Below, one piece after another: positions 16,094 through 25,282 of a DNA stretch of 64,000 nt. Made by a program: the position numbers and the translations under genes. This stretch comes from Marisediminitalea lipolytica. Lineage in GTDB: Bacteria > Pseudomonadota > Gammaproteobacteria > Enterobacterales > Alteromonadaceae. Position 1 is the stretch's first letter. Each line of letters opens with the position of its first letter. Under the pieces are notes generated by a model. That model searched no databases. It saw nothing but the letters and a program-made list of their open reading frames with translations, and was not told the DNA's origin. The stretch is taken from NCBI RefSeq assembly GCF_001758465.1, contig NZ_MJIC01000021.1:62001-126000 (forward strand), given 5' to 3'.

Positions 16094-17397
16094 AATTTCA
16101 GCTGAAAAGCCGTATAACCATAAACCGTATCATCCGGGTAATTGCCTTGTTCAAAGGCATCGCCTTTCAGCATATACGCACCACCAAATTCCAGGCGGAA
16201 TTTAGGTAGCAACTGGTGCCGCCAGCGAAATTCAATCTGGTTACCGATATCACTGGCGCTGCCCTGCGGCGTTTTTTGGTAACTCATATTTAAATAACGA
16301 ATCAACAGGTTATCTTTTTTGGTAAATTTGCTGACCATTTTAAGCCCTACTGACACCAGGTTTCGACGCGGCTGGGTGACATACACTTCCGTCGGACCAA
16401 AATCGAAACGGCGTACGCCATACAGCGCGTCAAAGTTGGTATTTTTACCATCGCTACTATCGTTGTCACCACTGATGATATCGGCAATGAACTGTAGTGA
16501 CGTGGTGTCGGTCACCATTTGCCCGAGGGCACCATGAAATAGCCAGGCCTGATGATCGATTTCAGTGACATCACTGGGCGATGTTGATTGATGGCGGGTA
16601 CCCGACTGCACAATGACTTCGGCATCAGCACGCCATTTGGTGTCATTAGGCAGCGTATAGTGCGCACTCACCGTAAGAAACTCACGATTGGCAGTATTCA
16701 GATCCGGACCATCTTCTTCGTCAAACCAATAGGCTTGTAACTGCCAGGTTTTCTTGGCTGACGCCGCGTAAGCACCATACATAACACGTTCTGAATAAGA
16801 TTTATCGAAGGCCCGCTCATTGGCATCGACACTTGCTGCATCACCGGGTAACCGGGTCACCGGCATCAGATACACCCCGCGCACAGTCCAGTCCTGCCAT
16901 TGCCAGTCACTGACTACACCATCAAAAGTATTCATCGCATTACGGAAATAGCCGCTTGAAATGATACGGCGACTGCCATGGTCGAGTAAAAAGCGCCCCA
17001 CGCTGGTCTTCTTCATACTTAGCCCGGACTCACTTTCGCCAGTGCCCAACCAGGAAAAATGAAATTGCACAGGTTCAAGGGTATTGACCTGAGAACGCCC
17101 AAGCGTGGGATCATCGTTATCCAGATACACCCGCGAGTCACCCAACTCCCCAACAAGTTCGAAGTTTGACCACTTCATTACACCTTTCACCTGTAACTTG
17201 GATGACAAGCGCTGATTATGCTGATGGTAACGAGGGTTCGTCGTGGGAAACAGCGGGTTGGTGATATTTTCAAAACGAACATTCCATTGTCCGGACACGT
17301 CAATCGTGGGCGACTCCGCCTGCGCTGGCATAGCACTCGTTAATAACGTGCCAACAACAGCGCTACAGCTAGCAAATTTAAGGTACAGTGATCTCAT
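16090..17397 (-). CDS. AlgE-like (alginate export family) outer-membrane porin
   Basis: A 435-residue beta-barrel protein with a signal peptide (ending AMPAQAE, near residue 26). It has the alternating strand pattern of the Alginate_exp/AlgE porin family, with a C-terminal strand ending AFQLKF. Typical fragments are SGQWNVRFENITNP and DWTVRGVYLMPV. No alginate synthesis genes are nearby, so the name reflects fold only; it is probably a general or specialised anion channel. The ATG at 17397 has GGAGA upstream and gives a normal signal peptide; the frame extends to 17418. It lies 60 bp downstream of the chemoreceptor on the same strand. Its stop overlaps the NhaC-type gene tail to tail. Confidence 0.85.
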   Translation of the reverse strand: MRSLYLKFASCSAVVGTLLTSAMPAQAESPTIDVSGQWNVRFENITNPLFPTTNPRYHQHNQRLSSKLQVKGVMKWSNFELVGELGDSRVYLDNDDPTLGRSQVNTLEPVQFHFSWLGTGESESGLSMKKTSVGRFLLDHGSRRIISSGYFRNAMNTFDGVVSDWQWQDWTVRGVYLMPVTRLPGDAASVDANERAFDKSYSERVMYGAYAASAKKTWQLQAYWFDEEDGPDLNTANREFLTVSAHYTLPNDTKWRADAEVIVQSGTRHQSTSPSDVTEIDHQAWLFHGALGQMVTDTTSLQFIADIISGDNDSSDGKNTNFDALYGVRRFDFGPTEVYVTQPRRNLVSVGLKMVSKFTKKDNLLIRYLNMSYQKTPQGSASDIGNQIEFRWRHQLLPKFRLEFGGAYMLKGDAFEQGNYPDDTVYGYTAFQLKF

Positions 17398-17457
17398 GGG
17401 TGTCTCCGGTTCTTTCACCTGGGAATGCTTAAATGAAGTGGTGCAGAAATGTTTGCT

Positions 17458-19101
17458 TCAGGTTTTGAATCGGCCGACTTTTTGTCCGAGCTGTTGCACG
17501 GTACCGTTTAACAAGCCAGCAATTTCACCTGTATTTTCAATGGTTTTAAGATTTTGCTGCCCCAGTGCATTGAGGTTTGTAACATTCGTATTGATATCTG
17601 AAACCACCTGACTTTGTTCTTCAGTGGCGGCAGCAATTTGATAAATGGTTTCGTTGGCTTCATCCACAGCCGCACTCACCTGGTCAAAAGCCCTGGCAAG
17701 CTGTTCCGAGACAGCAACCACAGAATCCACCTCACTGGCACCCTGCTCTATAGCCCTTACCGCGTCATTAACACTGTGCTCCAGACGCCCCAGCATTTCA
17801 TTGATATTTTCAGTGGACTGTTGCGTACGACTCGCCAGTGTTCTTACTTCATCGGCAACCACCGCAAACCCACGGCCCTGCTCACCGGCACGAGCAGCTT
17901 CGATAGCGGCATTAAGCGCCAGCAGGTTAGTTTGTTCTGCGATGCCGCGAATCACATCCAGTACCGCAATGATGTTTTGCGATTCTTTCGCCAGGCTAGA
18001 AATAACGTCATTTGCATTGGTAATGGATGCTGACAGGTTAGAGACGTTTTTCACCGAGTCACTAACCACCTGCTTGGAAGAAGTACTGATCTCGGAGGCC
18101 ACTTTTACTTTCGACATGGCTCCCTGACTATTACTCGCGGTGTCAGATACCACATGACTCAGCTCGTTAACCGCAGTGGCGATCTGGTCGAGGTTGTCGT
18201 TTTGTTGGTGAGAGGCCGATTTAACAGTATTAGAAGCCTGATCAAGGTTAGCTGACGCGCCTTTAAGACTTTCTGTATCCTGTTGAATCACCACAATCAG
18301 GTCCTGCAGGTTTTCCATAAAGCGATTAAAGGTTTTAGCTAAGGTGGCCAATTCATCTTTACCGCTACTATCCAGACGACTGCGCAGATCGCCGTCCCCC
18401 TGGCTGATATCCCGCATAACATCAATTAATGTATTCAGGCGGTCGGTAACTAAACGCGGGCCATACATAACCGACAAGGCAGAAACAACCAGCACAATCA
18501 CCAGAACCACCATCAGCATAAACTGACTGCTTTGCGACGATGATTGCATCTCAGCAGCCAGTGCATCAGCAGCATTTTTAACTGCTTCGCCTAAATGGTC
18601 GTAGTGGCTGCGGAGCTGCTCAAACGCTTCGATCAGGCTTGCAGAACGCAGTTGATGGGCTTTTTCAAAATCCCCTGCTTGTACCAACGCCACTACCTGA
18701 TTAGCACCTTTTAACCAGATGTCGTAATCATTTTTAAACTGACTGGCACTGCCAATGTTAGTGACCTCACCTTCCACCAGGCTGCGTGCTTTGTTCATTC
18801 TATCGAGTGCTTGTTGCGCGTTGTCTTTAAAGTCGGCAATTTCACTGTTTACCGCCTCCCCTCGCATACCCGCCATAATGATGGCGTCCTGAAGTGCGGT
18901 TTGCGCCTGGTATAAATCCCTGTCTGCGTTCAGGGTAAGGCTGACCGCATCAAGATAACGCTGAGCAATTTGCTCTGAGTCGTTGGTCAGGCGACTAAGT
19001 GATGTGACCGAAATTACAGCAACCAAAACCAGCAATGCCGTAACAACAATAAGGGGAAAAGCAAATTTACTTCGAATGGAAAACTGGCTGAAATCTATCA
19101 T
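17458..19101 (-). CDS. Methyl-accepting chemotaxis protein (4HB-type sensor)
   Basis: A 547-residue chemoreceptor: an N-terminal membrane helix (about 12-34), a periplasmic four-helix-bundle-like sensor (about 35-190), a second membrane helix (about 195-212), HAMP, and the methyl-accepting signalling hairpin with its conserved tip EQTNLLALNAAIEAARAGEQ and GRGFAVVADEVRTLA. It should cluster with CheA/CheW and steer motility. The ligand is unknown. The porin gene follows at 60 bp, so they may share a transcript. No C-terminal pentapeptide (CheR/CheB tether) is seen; it ends KVGRFKT. Confidence 0.92.
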   Translation of the reverse strand: MIDFSQFSIRSKFAFPLIVVTALLVLVAVISVTSLSRLTNDSEQIAQRYLDAVSLTLNADRDLYQAQTALQDAIIMAGMRGEAVNSEIADFKDNAQQALDRMNKARSLVEGEVTNIGSASQFKNDYDIWLKGANQVVALVQAGDFEKAHQLRSASLIEAFEQLRSHYDHLGEAVKNAADALAAEMQSSSQSSQFMLMVVLVIVLVVSALSVMYGPRLVTDRLNTLIDVMRDISQGDGDLRSRLDSSGKDELATLAKTFNRFMENLQDLIVVIQQDTESLKGASANLDQASNTVKSASHQQNDNLDQIATAVNELSHVVSDTASNSQGAMSKVKVASEISTSSKQVVSDSVKNVSNLSASITNANDVISSLAKESQNIIAVLDVIRGIAEQTNLLALNAAIEAARAGEQGRGFAVVADEVRTLASRTQQSTENINEMLGRLEHSVNDAVRAIEQGASEVDSVVAVSEQLARAFDQVSAAVDEANETIYQIAAATEEQSQVVSDINTNVTNLNALGQQNLKTIENTGEIAGLLNGTVQQLGQKVGRFKT

Positions 19102-19596
19102 ATGCCGACTCTGACTACTGACATGTTAACTATTGCTAAAAGCGTGGCACATAATTGTTAATTTGCAATAAACCAGCAAATTACCACACAAACCCAAAAT
19201 GTCACATTTGTCACCAAATGTACATTTGACGCAATTATGACTATAAAACAGTCAATGTCAACCGTGATCAGTAAACTCAATGGCAATGAATTCTTTACCC
19301 AAATGGGCTTAATCCGGCAGAGAAGGAAAGATTTGCGTTATAAAACTGTGATTTAGCGGGTAGTTAACCAGCGAATAGGCCAGCATCAAGTGTATTGAAA
19401 TAAATACAGAGTTAAAGCAATATAAAGGTGACAGGTGAGAAATAGTGCTATTTCCCTGGTCGGGATGCTCAATGATACCCAAAAGACACGCGAGTTTTTT
19501 TGAATTTCTACACACCCTATTAAGAAAAACTCATCAAGATGTAATTGTTGATCAACTGTATGACCAGTTTTAGGGGAGCGACCCGATGCTAAGGGG
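19102..19596. other. 495-bp intergenic region, AT-rich, no gene recognised
   Basis: It contains the promoter of the chemoreceptor (minus) and the 3' flank of the AraC gene. A short dyad CATTTG-TCAC-CAAATG occurs near 19206-19221, followed by a further CATTTG, and could be a regulator site. An open frame of 68 codons on the minus strand has no ribosome site and looks spurious. No RNA gene is seen. Confidence 0.5.
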
Positions 19597-20496
19597 TCAG
19601 GTGGTCAGGGAGTCGCGACTGGGGGCAGTACCAAATTCTCTGGTGTACTCGCGGCTAAACTGCGATGTACTGGCGTAACCCACTTCAAACGCGGCTAAAC
19701 TGACCTCTTTGTCCTGCATTCTGATCAACCGGCGCGCCGCTTGCAATCGTAAGGTTTTTTGAAACTGCAGTGGGCTGATGCCAGTGATAGCTTTAAAGTG
19801 TGCGTGAAAAGACGACACGCTCATGCCAATCTGTCGGGCCAGCTCCTCCACGCGCATCGGCTCAGCATAATGTTTTTTAAGCCAGCTGATGGCCTGATTG
19901 ATTTGCCCGGCATGAGAATCAGAAATCCCCATCTGCGCAATAGCCGGACCAATCCCGCTACACAACAGCCGAATCAGGATTTCTTCCATGGCGAGTGGCA
20001 TCAGTAAGTCACCCAGTTTGGGTTCGTCAATATAAGTTAGCATGCGCAAAATAATATTGACTATTTCCGGCTCCGATTCACTAATGTAAACCGAGCTGAC
20101 CGACTCAGCCTTGGGCAGACCAGCCGGATAAAGACGCGACGCGACTTCAGCAATCCGGGCTGCGGTTAATGGCACCATCAAACAAAAGTAAGGCGCATCT
20201 TCACTCGCCCGGGTTATCTTAACCCGGATCGGCACTTCGGCGGCATATACCACCATGGAAGTTTCATTTTCGACGTATTCCAGATTGCCCCGGCTGGCAC
20301 TCACAGCCTTGGCCCCCTGCGATACAATACACACACAAGGTTGAGTTAATACACTGGTTTGCTCGGTAGAAATTCGCGAGGCCCGGGTTACTTCGAGATT
20401 GTTTTCACTCAGCACAAAATAGCCGTCGGTAACTACGTGGTTATTTAGCCACTGAGTAATGTGCGTTAAATCCGCCGATTGTATTAACTCACTCAT
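19597..20496 (-). CDS. AraC-family transcriptional regulator (AraC_N type)
   Basis: A 299-residue regulator. The N-terminal half belongs to the AraC_N sensor family (QPCVCIVSQGAKAVS, then YFCLMVPLT), and the C-terminal part holds two helix-turn-helix motifs (RVEELARQIGMSVSSFHAHF and VSLAAFEVGYASTSQFSREY). It starts 4 bp after the stop of the Gal80-like gene, so it is co-transcribed with it. The order is unusual: the sensor-like oxidoreductase homologue first and the DNA-binding regulator second. It may regulate this operon and the divergent gldA. Target and effector are unknown. Confidence 0.9.
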   Translation of the reverse strand: MSELIQSADLTHITQWLNNHVVTDGYFVLSENNLEVTRASRISTEQTSVLTQPCVCIVSQGAKAVSASRGNLEYVENETSMVVYAAEVPIRVKITRASEDAPYFCLMVPLTAARIAEVASRLYPAGLPKAESVSSVYISESEPEIVNIILRMLTYIDEPKLGDLLMPLAMEEILIRLLCSGIGPAIAQMGISDSHAGQINQAISWLKKHYAEPMRVEELARQIGMSVSSFHAHFKAITGISPLQFQKTLRLQAARRLIRMQDKEVSLAAFEVGYASTSQFSREYTREFGTAPSRDSLTT

Positions 20497-20500
20497 GTTT

Positions 20501-21571
20501 TTACCCCTGTCCGAATACGTCTAGCAAACTATGCAGCTGTACCGCGTCTGCAAAACTGGGGGCACTGCGCGTTTGCCGCCTGATATCGCTGGCAATAAGC
20601 TTATAGATCCCGGCTACATTGCGGGCGATAACACTATCGGGTAAATCGTTATAGAATTCAGCAGGTACGGTTAGTTCTTGCAGCCCGTCGTCGTCACCTG
20701 TGGCCCCTTTGATGTTCAGGTTGGCAAACTGCCCATGGCCGATGTTACCGGTAATTTGCAGATCGCCCCTGGTACCGTTGATTTCCCAGAAGAAGTTAGT
20801 CGCTTTGCTCATACCACCGCGATAATGGGCAGAGAATGCTGCGCCACTGGCAAACTGGCCATAGGCTAAAATCTGATCAGCTGCGGTAAACGGCACTTCT
20901 TTATCAGCGTCGGTAACCCTGACGGTTTTGCGCCGATGGCCCAGTTGGCCACCGATGGATACAATCTCGCCCAATACGGTTTGTAAACCCGCCAGTGTGT
21001 GAGCAAACGGGATCGTCAGCATAGTGGCGCCAGTGGTTTTATCATACAAATAAGCAAGTTCTTCACTGGTTTCCCCACCCCAGTTAGCACCAGAACCAAT
21101 CAGCGACGATGAAAGCACATCCCCCACATAGCCGTCTTTAATTAACTTCTGCAGAAATTTAACCTCTACAGACGTTCGCATTTGCGTACCAACGGTGGCT
21201 ACCACCCCTTTTTCAGCAGCCAGTGCAGCGAGCTTCTTCGCTTCTTCCAGACCATTGCCCAGAGGCCACTCGCAGTGCACATGCTTACCGGCATTTAACG
21301 CCAGTGAAACCAGTTCAAAATGATGAGGGACTTTTACTGTTACCACTACCAAATCAATTTCGTCTGAACACACGAGTTCGGCGGGGGATTGAAAGGCAAA
21401 CGGCAGCTCCAGTGCTTTTGCGGTGCGTTGAGCACTTGCGTAACTCGAGTTGGCGACTCCTACAATTTCAAAATCATCGCTGAGTGAAGACAGCGCAGGT
21501 AAATGCGCAGTGGCAGCCCAATGGCTATCAGGGTTTAATCCAATAAAACCCACTTTAATTTTGCTTTGCAT
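20501..21571 (-). CDS. Gal80-like Gfo/Idh/MocA-family protein
   Basis: A 356-residue protein with an N-terminal NAD(P)-binding Rossmann domain (KVGFIGLNPDSHWAATAHLP at residues 5-25, with the Gal80-type GLNxxxxW loop) and the C-terminal Gfo/Idh/MocA alpha/beta domain. The sequence is closer to the Gal80 branch than to sugar dehydrogenases. The normal catalytic EKP motif reads EWP here (E101-W102-P103), so the catalytic lysine is missing, as in yeast Gal80. It may therefore sense NAD(P) and regulate. Family assignment is from motif recognition. It is the first gene of a two-gene operon with an AraC regulator and is divergent from gldA. Confidence 0.75.
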   Translation of the reverse strand: MQSKIKVGFIGLNPDSHWAATAHLPALSSLSDDFEIVGVANSSYASAQRTAKALELPFAFQSPAELVCSDEIDLVVVTVKVPHHFELVSLALNAGKHVHCEWPLGNGLEEAKKLAALAAEKGVVATVGTQMRTSVEVKFLQKLIKDGYVGDVLSSSLIGSGANWGGETSEELAYLYDKTTGATMLTIPFAHTLAGLQTVLGEIVSIGGQLGHRRKTVRVTDADKEVPFTAADQILAYGQFASGAAFSAHYRGGMSKATNFFWEINGTRGDLQITGNIGHGQFANLNIKGATGDDDGLQELTVPAEFYNDLPDSVIARNVAGIYKLIASDIRRQTRSAPSFADAVQLHSLLDVFGQG

Positions 21572-21935
21572 GCAGGATTCCTCTAGATGTATTTGCCCGA
21601 TCCAACATAACCTGAGCCTTTAGAGGGATAATTTGGAAATACAGGCTGACAGATATCATTGAATTATTGATTTTATTTTGCGCCTTTCTGGTAAATTCAG
21701 CTTGCCCGATCCTACGGCCTTCAAACCTAATCCTACGAGTTAGGCAGACCTCTTAGCGGTAAGACCGCTGAATCGCCGCCACCAGCACGGGACTCGCAAC
21801 TGAACCCGGACACAACACATCGCAGCACGTACAACTTTAGTCTAAAAAAACGTAATTTCTGCCGCATTTCAAGCATAATCTGCCCCACTCCCGACTCTGG
21901 GAGTCTTTTCTAGCAAATCCATTTCAGGAGGATTT
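21572..21935. other. 364-bp divergent intergenic region with hairpin-forming sequence
   Basis: It lies between the Gal80-like gene (minus) and gldA (plus). A near-palindrome CCTAA-TCCTACGAG-TTAGG is centred at about 21735. A perfect hairpin AGCGGT-AAG-ACCGCT lies at 21755-21769. A G/C-rich stretch follows to about 21830. Neither hairpin has a T-run, so they are not terminators. The region may contain a structured leader of gldA or regulator sites. It does not match a riboswitch class that I can recognise. Confidence 0.4.
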
Positions 21936-23042
21936 ATGTCTGTAACACCACGTACAGTAACCTCACCTAAAAAGTTTTACATTGGCAAAGGACTACTGGG
22001 GCAACTGCACGATTACGCCCAGGATTTTGGTGATAATGCCTTTATTATCAGCGATGAATTCATTTTAGAACGGGTTAAGGAAGAAGCCGTTCCCGGCCTT
22101 ACTGACAACAACATTAAAGCGCATGTTGAAAAGTTTAACTACGAGTGCTCAAAAGCTGAGGTTCAGCGTTTGGTTGAATTGTCTGAGAAACATCATGCTA
22201 ACGTTATTGTTGGTATTGGCGGCGGTAAAACCTTAGATTCAGCCAAGGCGACCGCATACCACCGTAAGTTACCGGTGATCCTGTATCCAACCATTGCTTC
22301 AACCGATGCACCTTGTACCGCTCTGGCGGTGTTTTACACCGAAGACGGTGAGTTTGATGAGTATCTGTTTTTACCGCAAAACCCGGATGCCGTCATTGCC
22401 GACATGTCGATTTTGTGTGCCGCACCAGCACGCTTCTTCTCGGCAGGGGTGGGCGACGCACTGGCCACTTACTTTGAAGCCCGCACCTGTTATGCTGCCG
22501 ACGGAATCAACCTGGTACTGAAAAAACCATCCCGTACCGGTTTGGGTCTGGCTGAACTTTGTTACCAGATGTTGCGCGAAAATATCGATGCCGCTATGGA
22601 CGCTATCGACAATAAAATTGTCACCCCGGCGCTGGAACAAATTGTAGAAGCTACCATTTACCTGAGCGGTGTAGGTGCCGAGGCTGGCGGCCTTGCTGCG
22701 GCTCATGCAGTCAACAACGGTATGTCTGCGGTACCGGATCTGCATCACGTGCAGCACGGCGAAAAAGTGGTGTTTGGTTTGCTGACACAACTGGTACTGG
22801 AAAACGCCCCGAAAACCGAAATTGACGAAGTCATTCGTATTATCAAAACCGCCAGACTACCACTGACACTCAGTGATATGGGCCTTAAAAAGTTTGTTGA
22901 AGAAGAGTGGCGGAAGGTGGCTCAAATTGCTTGTGCAGAGGGTGATACCATGGGCAATATGACCATGCAACTCAGCGAAGATGACGTTTATCAGGCCATG
23001 ATAGCCGCTAACGCCATGGCTGAGCGCTATAAAGCGCAATAG
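21936..23042 (+). CDS. gldA: Glycerol dehydrogenase
   Basis: A 368-residue iron/zinc-type alcohol dehydrogenase of the GldA group. It oxidises glycerol to dihydroxyacetone with NAD+. Visible features are GIGGGKTLDSAKA (residues 93-105, NAD loop), the substrate loop IASTDAPCTALAVFY and the zinc ligands D174 (GVGDALATYFEA), H257 and H274 (HHVQHGEKV), which match the family spacing. A strong ribosome site AGGAGG precedes the ATG. It is monocistronic, with its own terminator, and reads away from the Gal80-like/AraC operon, which may control it. Confidence 0.93.
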   Translation: MSVTPRTVTSPKKFYIGKGLLGQLHDYAQDFGDNAFIISDEFILERVKEEAVPGLTDNNIKAHVEKFNYECSKAEVQRLVELSEKHHANVIVGIGGGKTLDSAKATAYHRKLPVILYPTIASTDAPCTALAVFYTEDGEFDEYLFLPQNPDAVIADMSILCAAPARFFSAGVGDALATYFEARTCYAADGINLVLKKPSRTGLGLAELCYQMLRENIDAAMDAIDNKIVTPALEQIVEATIYLSGVGAEAGGLAAAHAVNNGMSAVPDLHHVQHGEKVVFGLLTQLVLENAPKTEIDEVIRIIKTARLPLTLSDMGLKKFVEEEWRKVAQIACAEGDTMGNMTMQLSEDDVYQAMIAANAMAERYKAQ

Positions 23043-23064
23043 CAGTACACAATAACTAATGCCT

Positions 23065-23089
23065 GGCCGCCTTGAGCGGCCTTTTTTTT
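23065..23089 (+). terminator. Intrinsic terminator of gldA
   Basis: GGCCGC-CTTGA-GCGGCC followed by eight T residues, 22 bp after the gldA stop. Confidence 0.9.
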
Positions 23090-23186
23090 GCTCTGCTAAA
23101 AGCGCAAAAATTTACGTTGAACCTGACGCAAAAGCCCCGTAGATTACCCTGCTATGATGTTGTATTGAGTGTGGTTTCTCTTTTTC

Positions 23187-23900
23187 ATGCGCAAATTTTT
23201 TGTTTTATTTTTGCTTTTCAGTCTGCCCCTGGCTAACCCCCTTGCGGCAGAGATAATTAAACAGTCAGCGTCTGGTTTATGTCATGACAGTCGCAGTCAG
23301 TGGTACGAACGGACCACCCGCTTTACTGCCTACAGCAGTATGAAAAACTGCCTGGCAGCGGGCGGCAAAGCCTATTCCGGCTATGCCTCATCTGCCTCAG
23401 TTCAAACGCCCGATGGGTATTCCCGCAATCTGTTTCCGCACTGGCTGGATGAAGACGGAAATTGTCGCGATACCCGCGCCGAAACACTCATTCGCCAGTC
23501 TGCTACTCCGGTCGTGTTCGACGATGCCCGTCACTGCCGGGTGACAACCGGACAGTGGTATGATCCTTACACTGGCAACACCTATACTGACGACAACGAC
23601 CTCGATATTGATCATATTGTGCCGCTGAAATGGGCATTTGAGCACGGAGCCGATAAGTGGCCGGAAATAACCCGAGCGGCGTTTGCCAACGATATTATTA
23701 ATGTAATAGCGGTGAGTCTTACGGCGAATCGTTCGAAAGGTGCCAAAGGTCCAACCGAATGGATGCCCTCTAATCAGGGCTACCGTTGTACTTACCTGGA
23801 ACGCTTTCAGGTAGTTACCCGCAAATATCAGTTGGCGTTTACCGCGACGGAGCGCCGGGTGCTAAACAAGCAACTGTCTGCCTGCGGTTTACCTGGCTAA
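23187..23900 (+). CDS. Secreted HNH endonuclease-like protein (DUF1524/GmrSD type)
   Basis: A 237-residue protein with a signal peptide (KFFVLFLLFSLPLANPLAA) and a C-terminal HNH nuclease domain: DIDHIVPLKWAFEHGA (His-rich motif), FANDIINVIAVSLTANRSKG and the final Cys-rich YRCTYLERF. Single-gene secreted HNH nucleases are thought to degrade extracellular DNA for nutrients; a toxin role is less likely because no immunity gene is adjacent. The cysteines of the mature protein probably form disulfides. I chose the ATG at 23187 because the signal peptide begins there; a GTG 18 bases upstream is also in frame, and neither has a strong ribosome site. Confidence 0.8.
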   Translation: MRKFFVLFLLFSLPLANPLAAEIIKQSASGLCHDSRSQWYERTTRFTAYSSMKNCLAAGGKAYSGYASSASVQTPDGYSRNLFPHWLDEDGNCRDTRAETLIRQSATPVVFDDARHCRVTTGQWYDPYTGNTYTDDNDLDIDHIVPLKWAFEHGADKWPEITRAAFANDIINVIAVSLTANRSKGAKGPTEWMPSNQGYRCTYLERFQVVTRKYQLAFTATERRVLNKQLSACGLPG

Positions 23901-23925
23901 GTTACCCGACTCCCCAACGGGTAAC
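23901..23925. terminator. Terminator-like hairpin between convergent genes
   Basis: A perfect 8-bp stem GTTACCCG / CGGGTAAC with a 9-base loop directly after the nuclease stop. There is no clear T-run on either side, so termination strength is uncertain. Its position between two convergent stops suggests a bidirectional role. Confidence 0.45.
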
Positions 23926-23930
23926 TACGT

Positions 23931-25127
23931 TCAGACAGCCCCTACAAATGGCTCGTCTGGCTGCCGTTCGATGCGGTAGATGTATACTGCCAATAGTGTT
24001 AACAGTACGCTGGTAAAAGCAATCAGCGCATAAAGGTCACCCAGACTACCGGTAGCCTGCTGTAAAACACCCGCAAGCATATTGCCTGAAGCTCCGCCTA
24101 AGCCAAATGTCACCATGCCAATACCATTGATTTGCATGGTTGCTTTAGAGCCGTAAGCTTTGCTCACCCAACCCGCCACTACCCCCCATATCGGGAAGTA
24201 CATCAGGCCATAGCCAAACCCGGCAAACAGCACAAACTGAGCGGGGGCGAGAATAAACGCAATGGTACCCAGCATAAATCCAATGGAAATAAACAGCAGC
24301 GCCGCACCAGCCCCTTTACGATCAGCCAGCTTACCGATAAGAAATCCGGCGACCATGCCCGACAAACCAATTATTGACCAGGTATAACCGCCCAGTGCTG
24401 GCGGCAGAGCAAGCTCCGTGAGATAAGTATTTAACCAGGTAGAAAAAGGCATAGTAGCAAAGCCGACTAAAAACGTAATCAGGCATGACAAAAAAGCGAT
24501 GCGTTCGCGCAGCACGATTCGAAAAAGCTGTTTCATCCCCATAGCAGGCAACATGTCTGTAGTCGTCTGCGTATTTGCCATGCTGAGCCGCTTTAGCACC
24601 ATAGCTGTAGCTACAAATGTGCCCAGACCAAGCACCGCAGCGACAATCCAGCCGCCCTGCCAGCCCATTAACGGCACAACGACCAGAATAATCGCGCCGC
24701 TGATACCGTATCCCCAGGCGGTACCACTGGCAGCCACAGACAGAGTGGTTGCCCGGTACTGCGGACGGCCATAACAGCTTACCAGTTCGACAATGCCGCC
24801 CCAGCTAATAGCAGCATTCGCCGCCATCAATATCAGTATCACCAGTATTGCCAATGGCGATGTAACCCATGCCATGGCCAATAACAACAGCGATGTCAGC
24901 GCCATACAGCATAATACCAGCCGCGCCGAAGAAAAGCGGTGACCAAGCCCCCCAAGCAACATTGCGCCGCCAAGATAAGCCAGCTGAGTTGCCGCGCCAA
25001 TAGTGGCTAAATACCAGTGGCTGATTGCAATATCGGCTTGCATCAGCGGCACCAGTGCTGCAAATAAAAACAGCCCGAAACCATGGCTGATAATCTGGTT
25101 AAATCCAAAGGTAATAGCTAGCTGCAC
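23931..25127 (-). CDS. MFS transporter (YbfB-like)
   Basis: A 398-residue major facilitator with 12 predicted membrane segments. The loop between helices 2 and 3 contains GLGHRFSSARLV, and the second-half equivalent is IGKLADRKGAG (the G-x3-D-R-x-G pattern of the family). It belongs to the small 390-400 residue group of uncharacterised MFS exporters or importers. The LysR gene is divergent across a 155-bp gap containing a TTGA-N7-TCAA site, so that regulator likely controls this transporter. The substrate is unknown. Confidence 0.85.
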   Translation of the reverse strand: MQLAITFGFNQIISHGFGLFLFAALVPLMQADIAISHWYLATIGAATQLAYLGGAMLLGGLGHRFSSARLVLCCMALTSLLLLAMAWVTSPLAILVILILMAANAAISWGGIVELVSCYGRPQYRATTLSVAASGTAWGYGISGAIILVVVPLMGWQGGWIVAAVLGLGTFVATAMVLKRLSMANTQTTTDMLPAMGMKQLFRIVLRERIAFLSCLITFLVGFATMPFSTWLNTYLTELALPPALGGYTWSIIGLSGMVAGFLIGKLADRKGAGAALLFISIGFMLGTIAFILAPAQFVLFAGFGYGLMYFPIWGVVAGWVSKAYGSKATMQINGIGMVTFGLGGASGNMLAGVLQQATGSLGDLYALIAFTSVLLTLLAVYIYRIERQPDEPFVGAV

Positions 25128-25223
25128 AGCCCCACTCCTGTTGATTTAGGCAGTTGTTTAAAACCGGCGACAGCATAAACCGGCGAGAAATCGAACTGTA
25201 ATCCCTTGCGTTTATTCGGTAAA

Positions 25224-25238
25224 TTGATAAATATTCAA
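25224..25238. promoter_or_regulatory. Candidate LysR-type box (T-N11-A dyad)
   Basis: TTGA-TAAATAT-TCAA between the divergent MFS and LysR genes fits the T-N11-A dyad rule for LysR-type regulators. It is a single site and has not been tested. Confidence 0.45.
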
Positions 25239-25282
25239 ATCTACGTTCACATTCACTGAAAACTGAAGCCGGAGTTTTTGCT

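Noticed and set aside
19309..19515. 68-codon minus-strand frame in the intergenic region before the AraC gene
   Set aside because: It has no ribosome site, no conserved features and irregular composition; it probably occurs by chance in AT-rich DNA.
21753..21771. Hairpin in front of gldA considered as a known riboswitch
   Set aside because: I compared it by eye with glycine, TPP, SAM, cobalamin and glutamine-type motifs and found no match to their conserved cores; it is kept only as an unexplained structure.
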